NCBI GenBank assembly: GCA_964017065.1
Contig: OZ024787.1
Location: 3,996,503 to 4,060,502 of the forward strand
DNA: 64,000 bases
Source of the DNA: Haliclona indistincta
Lineage: Eukaryota > Porifera > Demospongiae > Haplosclerida > Chalinidae
Direction of reading: 5' to 3'
In this document: in pieces, positions 31,420 to 41,834 of the stretch
How positions within the stretch are numbered: position 1 is the first letter of the stretch
Layout: the number at the start of each line of letters is the position of its first letter
Translations under genes and position numbers: made by a program
Notes under the pieces: generated by a model
What the model was told of the DNA's origin: nothing
Seen by the model: the letters and a program-made list of their open reading frames with translations, nothing else
The model's database searches: none

Positions 31420-32677
31420 ATGCCTTCTGGTGGGGGATCTGCTGGTGGAGGAGGAGGATTTGGGGGAGGGGCCAGTTGGAGTTCCCGCCGTCGTAGTTAC
31501 ATCCATGGATACTCGAAGCAATACAGAAGTGAGGCCTACTACGGTGATGATGACTGCTATGACTGTTGTTACACCAGCGGCTTCAAATGCATATGCATAC
31601 CTCTCATTGTACTCTTACCAGCTATGAGCATTTTCTTACTTTTAACCATTATCATAGTATCAGTTAGTATCGGAGCCATTCAACAGGATAGACCATCACC
31701 TATGGTCTTCTCTCCAGGTGACACACGGATTGTGAGTTACGGCTCCTCATCTTTCTGTGCCGGCATAACTCTTACCGATCAGTCAACCCGTGTAGGGTCC
31801 TCTCTCTACCTCATAACAGATACTCCTTCACTCACTGACAAGAACAACTTCACCATTGTCAAAAACGAACTGGCAATAGCTGACAACAACTACCGATACT
31901 GGAGCTACTATCTGTACCCAAACTCAGAATTCACCTTGGAGCTATGTACTCTACCAGATTCAGCTGGTGGTGTCTTTTACCTTATCAAAGGAAAGACCAG
32001 ATTTGATGAGTGGGTTGAAGAACCAACGACAGATATCGCTGTTGGTTTCTTTTCGATAAGATCCTTGCCATGCTCTGAACCTAAGCATCGATTCACTTTT
32101 CGAGCAAAGTCTATATTATCTTGTCTACTTCAACAACAGACTTTACCCAAATCTACCTTTTCTTCGATTAAATCTTACAATGTCATTTCATCGATTTGAG
32201 TACTCAATTGATGATTTCAACTCAGTTGCAAACTGCTCTGTCGCTACAACTGGAGAGTGCACGATAACTGTTCCATACAACTCAAACTATCGAGCTCTGA
32301 TTGTGGCCTGTATACCCGAAAATCCTGACTGGGAAGAAAATGTTGCTGTGGATTGGCGCTGTGTAGACAGAGCATGGGCTTTTGCTACTGTTATCTTGGT
32401 ACCTATGGCAGCAGTTGCTACTGTCATTGGAACAATAGTGACTATCATATTCTGCCAACTAGTGAAAAAGGGATTCTTTCGAAAGTGTGATCTAAGTTTT
32501 ACTTCCAAACAAGTTGATACTACCAACAATGAGCCAGTTGATGAAACCAAGAGCCCAGAATTGCCTCCAGCAGAACCTTCTTCTACCAGCGAAGATGATT
32601 TTAAAAGTGTCGATCCATCTCAAAAGGCAGATAAATACACACTACGTCCAGTTACTTGGAGCATGTTGTTGTATTGA
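31420..32677 (+). pseudogene. APD-like gene with -8 frameshift
   Basis: Close paralogue of 29397-30554, with a GFGGG insert in the Gly tract and fewer Cys before TM1. At 32111 the sequence after cgagcaaagt lacks acgaagatga and gains two bases (net -8), so the frame breaks in the middle of the ectodomain. The 31420 frame ends at 32199, while the second half is open from 32180 to 32677 in another frame. The distal half has diverged further (a longer tail with FTSKQVDTTNN and an extended C-terminus), so decay or re-use of the distal frame is possible. Confidence 0.75.
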
Positions 32678-32767
32678 TAATGTGCTATTATAATCACAAA
32701 TTGAAATGCATTATTAAAATACAAAATCGGTAGCAGTAAATTTTGCTAACATACAAAAGAGATAAGA

Positions 32768-34033
32768 TTATACACTTGTGCTTTTGTATTGAGGATATGG
32801 CGGAGGAGCTGACAAATTGTCATCAATTTGAGGTGGGTTAACAGTAGGAGAAGGGTAAGCTAGTGAAGCACCATAGGTTGGCGGAGGAATTGCGGTCAAG
32901 TCTTGAGCTCCATCGAGCGGGTCAGGATTAGCATCATCTTGCGGCTCAGCAGCCGGGAGACCTGATTCTAAATTTGATGAAAATGTCAGCATGTTGGTTG
33001 CACGATTTGAAGATGCTTCAATCTCACTAGAATCTGTTTCAACTGAAGTTGTCTTAAACCAACAGCAACAGCAAATCACTATAATTGCTGTAATGCACCC
33101 GATAATGCTTGCTATAGGCACAAGGACCACGACAGCATAAGCCCATCCTCTGGCTATGCAGTGGAGACTAAGATCAACGTTCTCTTCCCAATCTGGGTTC
33201 ACAGGTATATCAGTGATAATCAGAGCTTGATAGTTTGAGTTGTATGGAACAGTTAGCGAGCATTCTCCGGTACTAGAAATAGAGCAGTTTGCTATTGAAT
33301 TCAGACCTGATATCGAATATTGAAACCGTTCGACTGATATTATTACCTCCAAGCGAAGGAATGGTAGGCTATCTTCACGTGCACGATTATAGTAGACAAA
33401 GTAATACTCATCTTCAGTTTCTACTGGGAATGAAAATTGGTGCTTGGGTCCAGAACAAGGAAAATTCGCAATTGAGAAGAAGCCGATAGCAAGATCAGTT
33501 GTCGGTCCACTTATCCATGACTGAAATGTACTTCGACCTTTGATTAAATAAAACACACCTTCTGCTGAGTTTGGACGTGTACACAGTTCAGTTGTGAACT
33601 TTGAGTTTGGGTAAAGATAATAGTTCCAGTATCGATAGATATTTTTAGCCAGTGTGAGTGATGAAGATACAGTGAAGTTGTTCCGGTCATTGAGCAAAGG
33701 AGTGTCAGATATGAGGTGAAGTGTGGAGCCTACTCTAGCTGATTGATCTGTGAGAGTGATGCCAGCACAGAAGAACGTCGATTCATACGACAAAATCCGG
33801 GTATCTCCTGGAGAGTAAAAGATCGGCACATCCGGGGGTCGATTCTGGGTGATTCCAACCGGCACTGCAATGGTCACCGTGATGACTATGACACAGGCAC
33901 AAGAGATCAGTGATATTATAGCATTAGTTCCACCTCCTCCGGCACTGCTGCCTCCATGACTGAATCCACCTCCACCAAAGCCTCCCCCTCCACCTCCTCC
34001 TCCTCCTCCTGCAGCACCGCCACCAGCAGGCAT
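32768..34033 (-). CDS. APD-like protein, Gly-rich, two PPxY
   Basis: 421 residues, single exon. Gly-rich 1-35, TM1 38-60, TM2 followed by a CCCC cluster (ICCCCWF), tail 327-421 with PPTY (384-387) and PPPY (410-413). Ectodomain: FYSPGDTRILSYESTFFCAG, YWNYYLYPNSKF, FYLIKGRSTFQSWISGP, DEYYFVYYN, NPDWEENVDL. The tail shares DPLDGAQDLTAIPPPTY with the other PPxY members. A near-identical but frameshifted copy is at 38559-39831. Confidence 0.86.
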   Translation of the reverse strand: MPAGGGAAGGGGGGGGGGFGGGGFSHGGSSAGGGGTNAIISLISCACVIVITVTIAVPVGITQNRPPDVPIFYSPGDTRILSYESTFFCAGITLTDQSARVGSTLHLISDTPLLNDRNNFTVSSSLTLAKNIYRYWNYYLYPNSKFTTELCTRPNSAEGVFYLIKGRSTFQSWISGPTTDLAIGFFSIANFPCSGPKHQFSFPVETEDEYYFVYYNRAREDSLPFLRLEVIISVERFQYSISGLNSIANCSISSTGECSLTVPYNSNYQALIITDIPVNPDWEENVDLSLHCIARGWAYAVVVLVPIASIIGCITAIIVICCCCWFKTTSVETDSSEIEASSNRATNMLTFSSNLESGLPAAEPQDDANPDPLDGAQDLTAIPPPTYGASLAYPSPTVNPPQIDDNLSAPPPYPQYKSTSV

Positions 34034-34354
34034 TTTGAGCTACAGCTTTGACTACTGACTGGAAATGATGAAACTGTAGCTTACATACAGATTTATGCAA
34101 GTGGTGGGAAGTACAAAGGTCAATTACATTAGTACAACTGACATCACTTCCTTACTTAGTAACAGTTTGGGTTGAACTCTGTCTGATTATGCTAATTTCA
34201 AGCATAACTTTGCAAGTATAATTATAGCAAGAATACCAAAAATTGACAACTACCAGAAAGAAGTCAAAACTTATGAATCAAAGTGCAATATCAATGGCAG
34301 TGAATCATGTTGTTGATGCTTACACAAATTAACAATAAAGTGAACACAATCATG

Positions 34355-35548
34355 TTAAACATTGTTAGTAATACACTCTGCATATGAGGGAGGTGATGAT
34401 TTGTCATTGTCAGTGGGCGGAGGATAAGCAAGCGATGTTGCATAAGATGGCGGAGGAACAGCAGTCAGATCCTGTTCTCCATTTAGCGGGTCAATGTCAC
34501 GAGGCTCGGTCAATTCTTGAGCTTCCGATCGGACTGCTTTTTGATAATATCTCTTTTTGATCCACCGAACACATGCACAAGTGACCATCATGGCTATAAC
34601 AATCACTACTATACACCCTAGAATCACCACAACAAAAGCCCACGCTCTGGCTTGACAACTCAGGACAATCTGATATTTTTCTTCCCAATTTACACCATCG
34701 GGAATATCAACAGTGATCAAAGCCTGACTGCTCGAATCTAACGGAATGCCTAATCTACAGATTTGAGACGAGGATTCGGATTCTGGTGTACAGTAAGCTG
34801 TTGAAAGTGGGAAGAGGGTAGAATACTCAACTTGTTCAAATGATAACGTAATATTCAATTCAACATCACTGTTGTTACGATTGTAGAAGATGAAAAAATA
34901 TTCATTCTCATGAAGATATGTTATTTCTGTATACGAATTAAGATGATAGTTATCGATGCAGCGAGTGTATCCACTTAGTTGATTGATATTTATATCATTG
35001 TTATTGTCGAATGTTGAATTCGGAGACCTCATCCAAGCAAGGAAGGTGTTTCTACCTCTGATTTCGATCAGGGTCCAATTGCGATCATAGTTTGCCAGAT
35101 GAGTGCAATGACTAATTCTTACTTTTGATTCTGGGTAGAGATAGTAGCTCCAGTACACCGTAGTTCGAGTCGAGTGGGTGATATTAAAGCTGTGCTTGTC
35201 ACTTAGAAAAGCCTCATCTGTTTCAATGAGTTGAAGATTGATGCCCAGAGTACTGTTGGACTGTAGACTTATCGCTTCACAAAAGAACGAGTTGCCGTAC
35301 GAGACTATTCTCGTGTCTCCTGGAGAAAATAACGCAGCTGATCGACCGGAATCAGTTATGGTGGTTGGACCAGATCGACCTGGGGACTGCCGCCCTTTGG
35401 CTGAGCCGACAATGATTGCAACTGTCACTATGAGGACTATTATCAATACTACCAATAGTAGAAACAGTAGGCAGACTGTCAAGTACACACATAGCACGCA
35501 CTTGGGGCTACGGCGGCTTCCTGGCTCGTTTCTTGTGTTGGAGAACAT
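34355..35548 (-). CDS. APD-like protein without Gly tract, two PPSY
   Basis: 397 residues from the ATG at 35548 (MFSNTRNEPGSRRSPKC). The longer open frame to 35593 would need a GTG start and is not used. TM1 covers VLCVYLTVCLLFLLLVVLII onward. The ectodomain is diverged (FFCEAISLQSNSTLGINLQL, YWSYYLYPESK, SFEQVEYST, DGVNWEEKYQ) and has numerous NxS/T sequons. TM2 leads to a basic stretch (RWIKKRYYQK) and a tail with two PPSY motifs (366-369 and 386-389), within DPLNGEQDLTAVPPPSY. Broken copy at 40153-41203. Confidence 0.83.
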   Translation of the reverse strand: MFSNTRNEPGSRRSPKCVLCVYLTVCLLFLLLVVLIIVLIVTVAIIVGSAKGRQSPGRSGPTTITDSGRSAALFSPGDTRIVSYGNSFFCEAISLQSNSTLGINLQLIETDEAFLSDKHSFNITHSTRTTVYWSYYLYPESKVRISHCTHLANYDRNWTLIEIRGRNTFLAWMRSPNSTFDNNNDININQLSGYTRCIDNYHLNSYTEITYLHENEYFFIFYNRNNSDVELNITLSFEQVEYSTLFPLSTAYCTPESESSSQICRLGIPLDSSSQALITVDIPDGVNWEEKYQIVLSCQARAWAFVVVILGCIVVIVIAMMVTCACVRWIKKRYYQKAVRSEAQELTEPRDIDPLNGEQDLTAVPPPSYATSLAYPPPTDNDKSSPPSYAECITNNV

Positions 35549-35593
35549 TGCTGTTAGTACAGGGATCACTGACCGCTTGATAGATAATCTCAC

Positions 35594-36167
35594 TTTGCAT
35601 GCACTCGAAGATAATTATTCATCACTTTTATTTACGATACGTAAGAGCAGGAAATGGTCATGTTCAATATTACGTTTAGTAGATTGATAGGCATCTGTTA
35701 TGAACTGTGTGGATCAAAACTAAGCTGGTTGCGATTCTGTGTGTGGAGACAATAATCAGGTATGCATATGACTACCAATACTAGATAGAAACTCAAGCAC
35801 ACACATAGCACTCACTTAGGACGTGGCTACTTCTTACATGTGTAGTTTTTTTCTTAATTTGTGTTAGTGCATTGCAAATAGACCAGACACCACTATGTAG
35901 TTCTAACTGATGAGGCTCTGCATGCTCTCTATCTTCCTTAATTTGAGAACAGAATAACAAGGTGCAACTATAGCAATCATGGTTTACTGTATACATTTAA
36001 CAATGCATTGAGCAAGTAACACAGCAATGATTAGGTCTCGCTCAGACTACAGACGATTAATTGGAATCACTGTGGAATGGAAACCAATAAAAAATAGAAA
36101 CTAATAAATTAAAATACATGTATCACGGTAATTTCTAGCAATACAACACACACAGTTCATTTGTCAA
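35594..36167. other. Intergenic
   Basis: Aligns with 41249-41834; no gene or clear promoter motif seen. Confidence 0.4.
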
Positions 36168-37508
36168 TCAGGGGTTTGGTGCAAATCCAATGTATGGAGG
36201 AGGTAACTCATCATCAACCTTGGGTGGGTTGACAATAGGAGGATAGGCTAGCGAGGCACCATAGGTTGGAGGCGGAATTGCGGTCAGATCTTGTTTCCCG
36301 TCAAGAGGGTCTGTAGCAGTAGGCTCATCTTGAGGCTCAGGGAACCCTGCTCTAGGTTGAGTCGGGTAAGCAGATGATGTTGACTGTCCTAGTCGACTGA
36401 GTTCGACAGTAGGAGGCCGCGAAGGACTCCTAGAAGATGATTGAATTTGGCCGGAAAAACAGCTCTTCAACGAGTCCCATTTTAACCAACAGACATACAC
36501 CACTAAACCTGCAGCTACACAAAGAACTACAGCAATCATAGGCACAAGGACCACGACTGCAAACGCCCATGCTCTGTTTGAACAGTGCAGGCTAATCTCT
36601 ACGTTTTCTTCCCAATCCGGGTTTTCGGGTATATCGGTGACTATCAAAGCTCTGTAGTTTGAGCCATATGGAACAATCAGCGAGCATTCTCCGATCATGG
36701 GGGCAGAACAGCTAGCAATGGCATCTATGTCGCTGGTGGAATACTGAAATCGCTCGACAGATATCGTGATATCTAATCGAAGGAATGGTAGACTACTAAT
36801 ACCACCGCGATTATTGTAGAAGACAAAATAATACTCATCTTCATGTTCCACTCGAAACCCAAATTGGCGATAGTTTGATTCAGAGCACAAAAACCTTATT
36901 GTAGAGAAGAATTCAAGAGCTTCGTCAGTGGATGGGTCATCGATCCAGGATTGAAAGGTGCCTCTTCCTCTGATCAGATAAAAAGTACCGCTAGCTGAAT
37001 TTGGGCGAGTGCAAACTGCTGTCGAGAATATCGAGTTTGGGTATAGATAATAGTTCCAATATTTGTAGATGTTGTCAGCCAGAGTAATGGAAGAGTAGAA
37101 GTTGAAGTTGTTCTGGTCAGTGAGAGGGGGAGTGTCTTCGATGAGGTAGACAGTAGAGTCTGTACTGCTCGATCTGTCCACGAGTGTGACACCGGCGCAG
37201 AAAAACGAAGGTCCATAGTTTATCAACCGTGTGTCGCCAGGTGAGAAAAAGACTGGTACGTCCTGGTTCCGATTTGTGATGCCCACAGGGATGGCGATCG
37301 CCAGAATGATTACCAAGGGAATAACACAAGCTACGAGAGATGCCCATGGCCGGAAGCCGCCGCCTCCTCCTCCACTACCGCTATGATAGCCTCCACCGTA
37401 GTAGCCACCTCCGCCAAAGCCCCCACCGCCGCCTCCTCCTCCTCCTCCTCCTCCTCCTCCGCCGCTTCCTCCTCCTCCTCCTCCTCCAGCACCGCCACCA
37501 CCAGGCAT
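36168..37508 (-). CDS. APD-like protein with longest Gly-rich N-terminus, PPxY tail
   Basis: 446 residues from MPGGGG at 37508; the frame is open further upstream to 37631 but without family homology. Gly-rich 1-51 (long run of G), TM1 56-77, TM2 about 313-342, PPTY 413-416, PPPY 436-439. The ectodomain is close to 26246-27520 but with TSDIDAIASCS and NRGGISSLPF. The Gly run is coded mainly by ggc/gga triplets, an unstable repeat likely to vary in length. Confidence 0.86.
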   Translation of the reverse strand: MPGGGGAGGGGGGGSGGGGGGGGGGGGGGGFGGGGYYGGGYHSGSGGGGGGFRPWASLVACVIPLVIILAIAIPVGITNRNQDVPVFFSPGDTRLINYGPSFFCAGVTLVDRSSSTDSTVYLIEDTPPLTDQNNFNFYSSITLADNIYKYWNYYLYPNSIFSTAVCTRPNSASGTFYLIRGRGTFQSWIDDPSTDEALEFFSTIRFLCSESNYRQFGFRVEHEDEYYFVFYNNRGGISSLPFLRLDITISVERFQYSTSDIDAIASCSAPMIGECSLIVPYGSNYRALIVTDIPENPDWEENVEISLHCSNRAWAFAVVVLVPMIAVVLCVAAGLVVYVCWLKWDSLKSCFSGQIQSSSRSPSRPPTVELSRLGQSTSSAYPTQPRAGFPEPQDEPTATDPLDGKQDLTAIPPPTYGASLAYPPIVNPPKVDDELPPPYIGFAPNP

Positions 37509-38558
37509 CTTCTTGCTCGAGACCTTAAATGCTAAATCGTGTGTCACCTGATTGTATATAATGTATAGCAGTATAGGGCTGGCAGGGCAGATATTCATGA
37601 CTTTAGCAAGTATCTGTATATTTCTAGCCATGGCTATAATCGTGCAGACAGAGTTGCTGCGTGCAGATTGCTTGCCTATCGATAGGCATCGAATATAGCA
37701 AATTTCAGCAACGCAGTGTTAGCCATCGCGAAGCGACCAGCTCGCCCTGTGAAGACTGAGCACGATCGATTGTAAAGACTTTTTCTTTAGTTGTGCGAAA
37801 GGTATGGAGCTAAAACTACTCAAGCAAGCTCATCTGCCATCTGTGCAGGTATTTATGCGATGATTTCGCCGAGCGCTGCTCGTACGCGATATTACAGCAA
37901 CGCAGGCTGTGCCGTCTGGCAGGACATAGCTGTAATATCGCGTACAAGCAGCGCTCGGCGAAATCATCGCATAAATACCTGCACAGATGGCAGATGAGCT
38001 TGCTTGAGTAGTTTTAGCTCCGTACCTTTCGCACAACTAAAGAAAAAGTTTTTACAATCGATCGTGCTCAGTCCGCTTCGCTCTTCACAGGGCGAGCTCG
38101 TCGCTCCGCGATGGCTAACACTGCGTTGCTGAAATTTGCTAGATTCGATGCCTATCGATAGGCAAGCAATCTGCACGCAGCAACTCTGTCTGCACGAATA
38201 GCCATGGCTAGAAATATACAGATACTTGCTAAGTCATGAACATCATTAATTCTGGTATCTTCCCACGCGGTCTTACACAGACAATGAATCAGATTATCAT
38301 GCACTGGAAATGTAAACCGACCAGACAGCTTCGTTGTGTATGAATTAACTTAGTACTATTAGTCTAGTCACGCCTGACTGCTATTAGTCTGTGTTGAGTG
38401 TGTTGCATGACAGAAGCATGCTTAACTCAATTTGCATGAGACAGTACTCATTTACTTACACTCAGCTGATAATTGGACCTAGAATCTAAAGGCTTCAAAG
38501 AGAGCTATTACTACAATTGAAATTGGTTCACTGGCCGATTACACATCAGATGATAAGA
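37509..38558. other. Intergenic dominated by a palindrome
   Basis: Palindrome at 37595-38240. The rest (38265-38520) repeats at 43210-43480. No gene. Confidence 0.55.
37595..38240. repeat. 646-bp near-perfect palindrome
   Basis: Arms 37595-37898 and 37929-38240 are reverse complements with few differences (for example gaagac versus gtccgcttcgctcttcac near the middle of the arms). The 30-bp loop is 37899-37928. Mirror frames on the two strands give the same peptide start (MCERYGAKTTQASSS), which shows symmetry, not a gene. It is present only between the two copies of the duplicated trio. Confidence 0.9.
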
Positions 38559-39831
38559 TTATACACTTGTGCTTTTGTATTGAGGATATGGCGGAGGAGC
38601 TGACAAATTGTCATCAATTTGAGGTGGGTTGACAGTAGGAGAAGGGTAAGCTAGTGAAGCACCATAGGTTGGCGGAGGAATTGCGGTCAAGTCTTGAGCT
38701 CCATCGAGCGGGTCAGGATTAGCATCATCTTGAGGCTCAGCAGCTGGGAGACCTGATTCTAAATTTGATGAAAATGTCCTCGTATTGGTTGCAAGATTTG
38801 AAGGTGTTTCAGTCTCACTAGAGTCTGTTTCAACTGTTCTTTTTGAAGTTGTTTTAAGCCAACAGCAACAGCAAATCACTAATACTGCAATGCACCCGAT
38901 AATGCTTGCTATAGGCACAAGGACCACGGCAGCATAAGCCCATCCTCTGGCTATGCAGTGGAGACTAAGATCAACGCTCTCTTCCCAATCTGGGTTCATA
39001 GATATTATCAGTGATGATTAGAGCTTGATAGTTTGAGTTGTATGGAACAGTTAGCGAGCATTCTCCGGTACTAGAAATAGAGCAGTTTGCTATTGAATTT
39101 AGACCTGATATCGAATATTGAAACCGTTCGACTGATATTATTACATCCAAGCGAAGGAATGGTAGGCTATCTTCACGTGCACGATTATAGTAGACAAAGT
39201 AATACTCATCTTCAGTTTCTACTGGGAATGAAAATTGGTGCTTGGGTCCAGAACAAGGAAAATTCGCAATTGAGAAGAAGCCGATAGCAAGATCAGTTGT
39301 CGGTCCACTTATCCACGACTGAAATGTACTTCGACCTTTGATTAAATAAAACACACCATCTGCTGAGTTTGGACGTGTACACAGTTCAGTTGTGAAGTTT
39401 GAGTTTGGGTAGAGATAATAGTTCCAGTATCGGTAGATATTTTTAGCCAGTGTGAGTGATGAAGATACAGTGAAGTTGTTCCGGTCATTGAGCAAAGGAG
39501 TGTCAGATATGAGGTGAAGTGTGGAGCCTACTCTAGCTGATTGATCTGTGAGAGTGATGCCAGCACAGAAGAACGTTGATTCATACGACAAAATCCGGGT
39601 ATCTCCTGGAGAGTAAAAGATCGGCACATCCGGGGGTCGATTCTGGGTGATTCCAACCGGCACTGCAATGGTCACCATGATGACTATGACACAGGCACAA
39701 GAGATCAGTGATATTATAGCATTAGTTCCACCTCCTCCGGCACTGCTGCCTCCATGGCTGAATCCACCTCCACCAAAGCCTCCCCCTCCACCTCCTCCTC
39801 CTCCTCCTGCAGCACCGCCACCAGCAGGCAT
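38559..39831 (-). pseudogene. APD-like copy with 1-bp frameshift
   Basis: Nearly identical to 32768-34033. One extra base near 38999-39010 (catagatattatcagtg versus cacaggtatatcagtg) shifts the frame just before the DWEE motif, so the 39831 frame ends at 38971 while the rest (TM2 and PPxY tail) is open from 38999. Could be a single sequencing error, but the two neighbours are also broken. Confidence 0.72.
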
Positions 39832-40152
39832 TTTGAACTACAGCTTTGACTACTGACTGGAAATGATGAAACTGTAGCTTACATACAGATTTATGCAAGT
39901 GGTGGGAAGTACAAAGGTCAATTACATTAGTACAACTGACATCACTTCCTTACTTAGTAACAGTTTGGCATGAACTCTGTATGATTATGCTAATTTCAAG
40001 CATAACTTTGCAAGTATAATTATAGCAAGAATACCAAAAATTGACAACTACCAGAAAGAAGTCAAAACTTATGAATCAAAGTGCAATATCAATGGCAGTG
40101 AATCATGTTGTTGATGCTTACACAAATTAACAATAAAGTGAACACAATCATG

Positions 40153-41203
40153 TTAAACATTGTTAGTAATACACTCTGCATATGAGGGAGGTGATGATTT
40201 GTCATTGTCAGTGGGCGGAGGATAAGCAAGCGATGTTGCATAAGATGGCGGAGGAACAGCAGTCAGATCCTGTTCTCCATTTAGCGGGTCAATGTCACGA
40301 GGCTCGGTCAATTCTTGAGCTTCCGATCGGACTGCTTTTTGATAATATCTCTTTTTGATCCACCGAGCACATGCGCAAGTGATCATCATAGCTATAACAA
40401 TCACTACTATACACCCTAGAATCACCACAACAAAAGCCCATGCTCTGGCTTGACAACTCAGGACAATCTGATATTTTTCTTCCCAATTTACACCATCGGG
40501 AATATCAACAGTGATCAAAGCCCGACTGCTCGAGTCTAATGGAATGCCTAATCTACACATTCGAGACGAGGATTCGAATTCTGGTGTACAGTAAGCTGTT
40601 GAAAGTGGGAAGAGGGTAGAATACTCCACTTAGTTGATTGATATTTATATCATTGTTATTGTCGAATGTTGAATTCGGAGACCTCATCCAAGCAAGGAAG
40701 GTGTTTCTACCTCTGATTTCGATCAGGGTCCAATTGCGATCATAGTTTGCCAGATGAGTGCAATGACTAATTCTTACTTTTGATTCTGGGTAGAGATAGT
40801 AGCTCCAGTACACCGTAGTTCGAGTCGAGTGGGTGATATTAAAGCTGTGCTTGTCACTTAGAAAAGCCTCATCTGTTTCAATGAGTTGAAGTTTGATGCC
40901 CAGAGTACTGTTGGACTGTAGACTGATCGCTTCACAAAAGAACGAGTTGCCATACGAGACTAATCTCGTATCTCCTGGAGAATATAACGCAGCTGATCGA
41001 CCGGAATCAGTTATGGTGGTTGGACCAGATCGACCTGGGTCGGTCGGCTGCCGCCCTGTGGCTGTGCCGACAATGATTGCAACTGTCACTGTGATGAATA
41101 TCAAGATCAATAGTAGAAACAGTAGGCAGACAGTCAAGTACACACATAGCACGCACTTGGGGCTACGGCGGCTTCCTGGCTCGTTTCTTGTGTTGGAGAA
41201 CAT
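40153..41203 (-). pseudogene. APD-like copy with 143-bp deletion
   Basis: Copy of 34355-35548. DNA corresponding to 34829-34971 is missing; the junction is at about 40627 (atactccacttag). 143 is not a multiple of three, so the frame shifts after NINQLSG and the middle of the ectodomain is lost. Upstream and downstream halves are otherwise open and the two PPSY motifs remain. Confidence 0.85.
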
Positions 41204-41834
41204 TGCTGTTAGTACATGGATCACTGACCGCTTGATAGATAGTATCACTTTGCACTCGAAGATAATTAGTCATCACTTTTATTTACTACTTCAGAGCATA
41301 TCTTAGGGATGATTATCATTACTGCTGTTGTGAATATCATTACACAACAGTGAATATCATTAGCATGGCAGCCCTAATCCAAAGCTAAGCTGGTTGCGAT
41401 TCTGTGTGGAGACAACAATCAGGTATGCATATGACTACTCCAAATACTAGATAGAAACTCAAGCACACACATAGCACTCTCACTTAGGACTGTGGCTACT
41501 TGTTAGCTTTTTTCTTAATTTGTGTTAGTGCATTGCAAATAGACCAGACACCTCTATGTAGTTCTAACTGATGAGGCTCTGCATGCTCTCTATCTTCCTT
41601 AATTTGAGAACAGAATTACAAGGTGCAATAATACAACCACAGCTATCATGGTTTACTGTATACATTTAACAATGCATAGAGCAAGAATGATTAGGTCTCG
41701 CTCAGACTACAGACAATTAATCGAAATCACTGTGAAATGGAAACCAATAAAAATAGAAACTAATAAATTAGAATAATTATATGTATCACGGTAATTTCTA
41801 GCAGTACGTACAACACACACAGTTCATTTGTCAA

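Noticed and set aside
35549..35593. Upstream GTG start for the APD-like gene at 34355
   Set aside because: Not an ATG; the downstream ATG at 35548 has good context and lies before TM1.
36168..37631. 487-codon start at 37631 for the APD-like gene
   Set aside because: The upstream 41 codons are not shared by paralogues; all relatives begin at MPGGGG.
37791..38036. Two identical-looking small proteins on opposite strands
   Set aside because: Mirror images caused by the palindrome, not genes.
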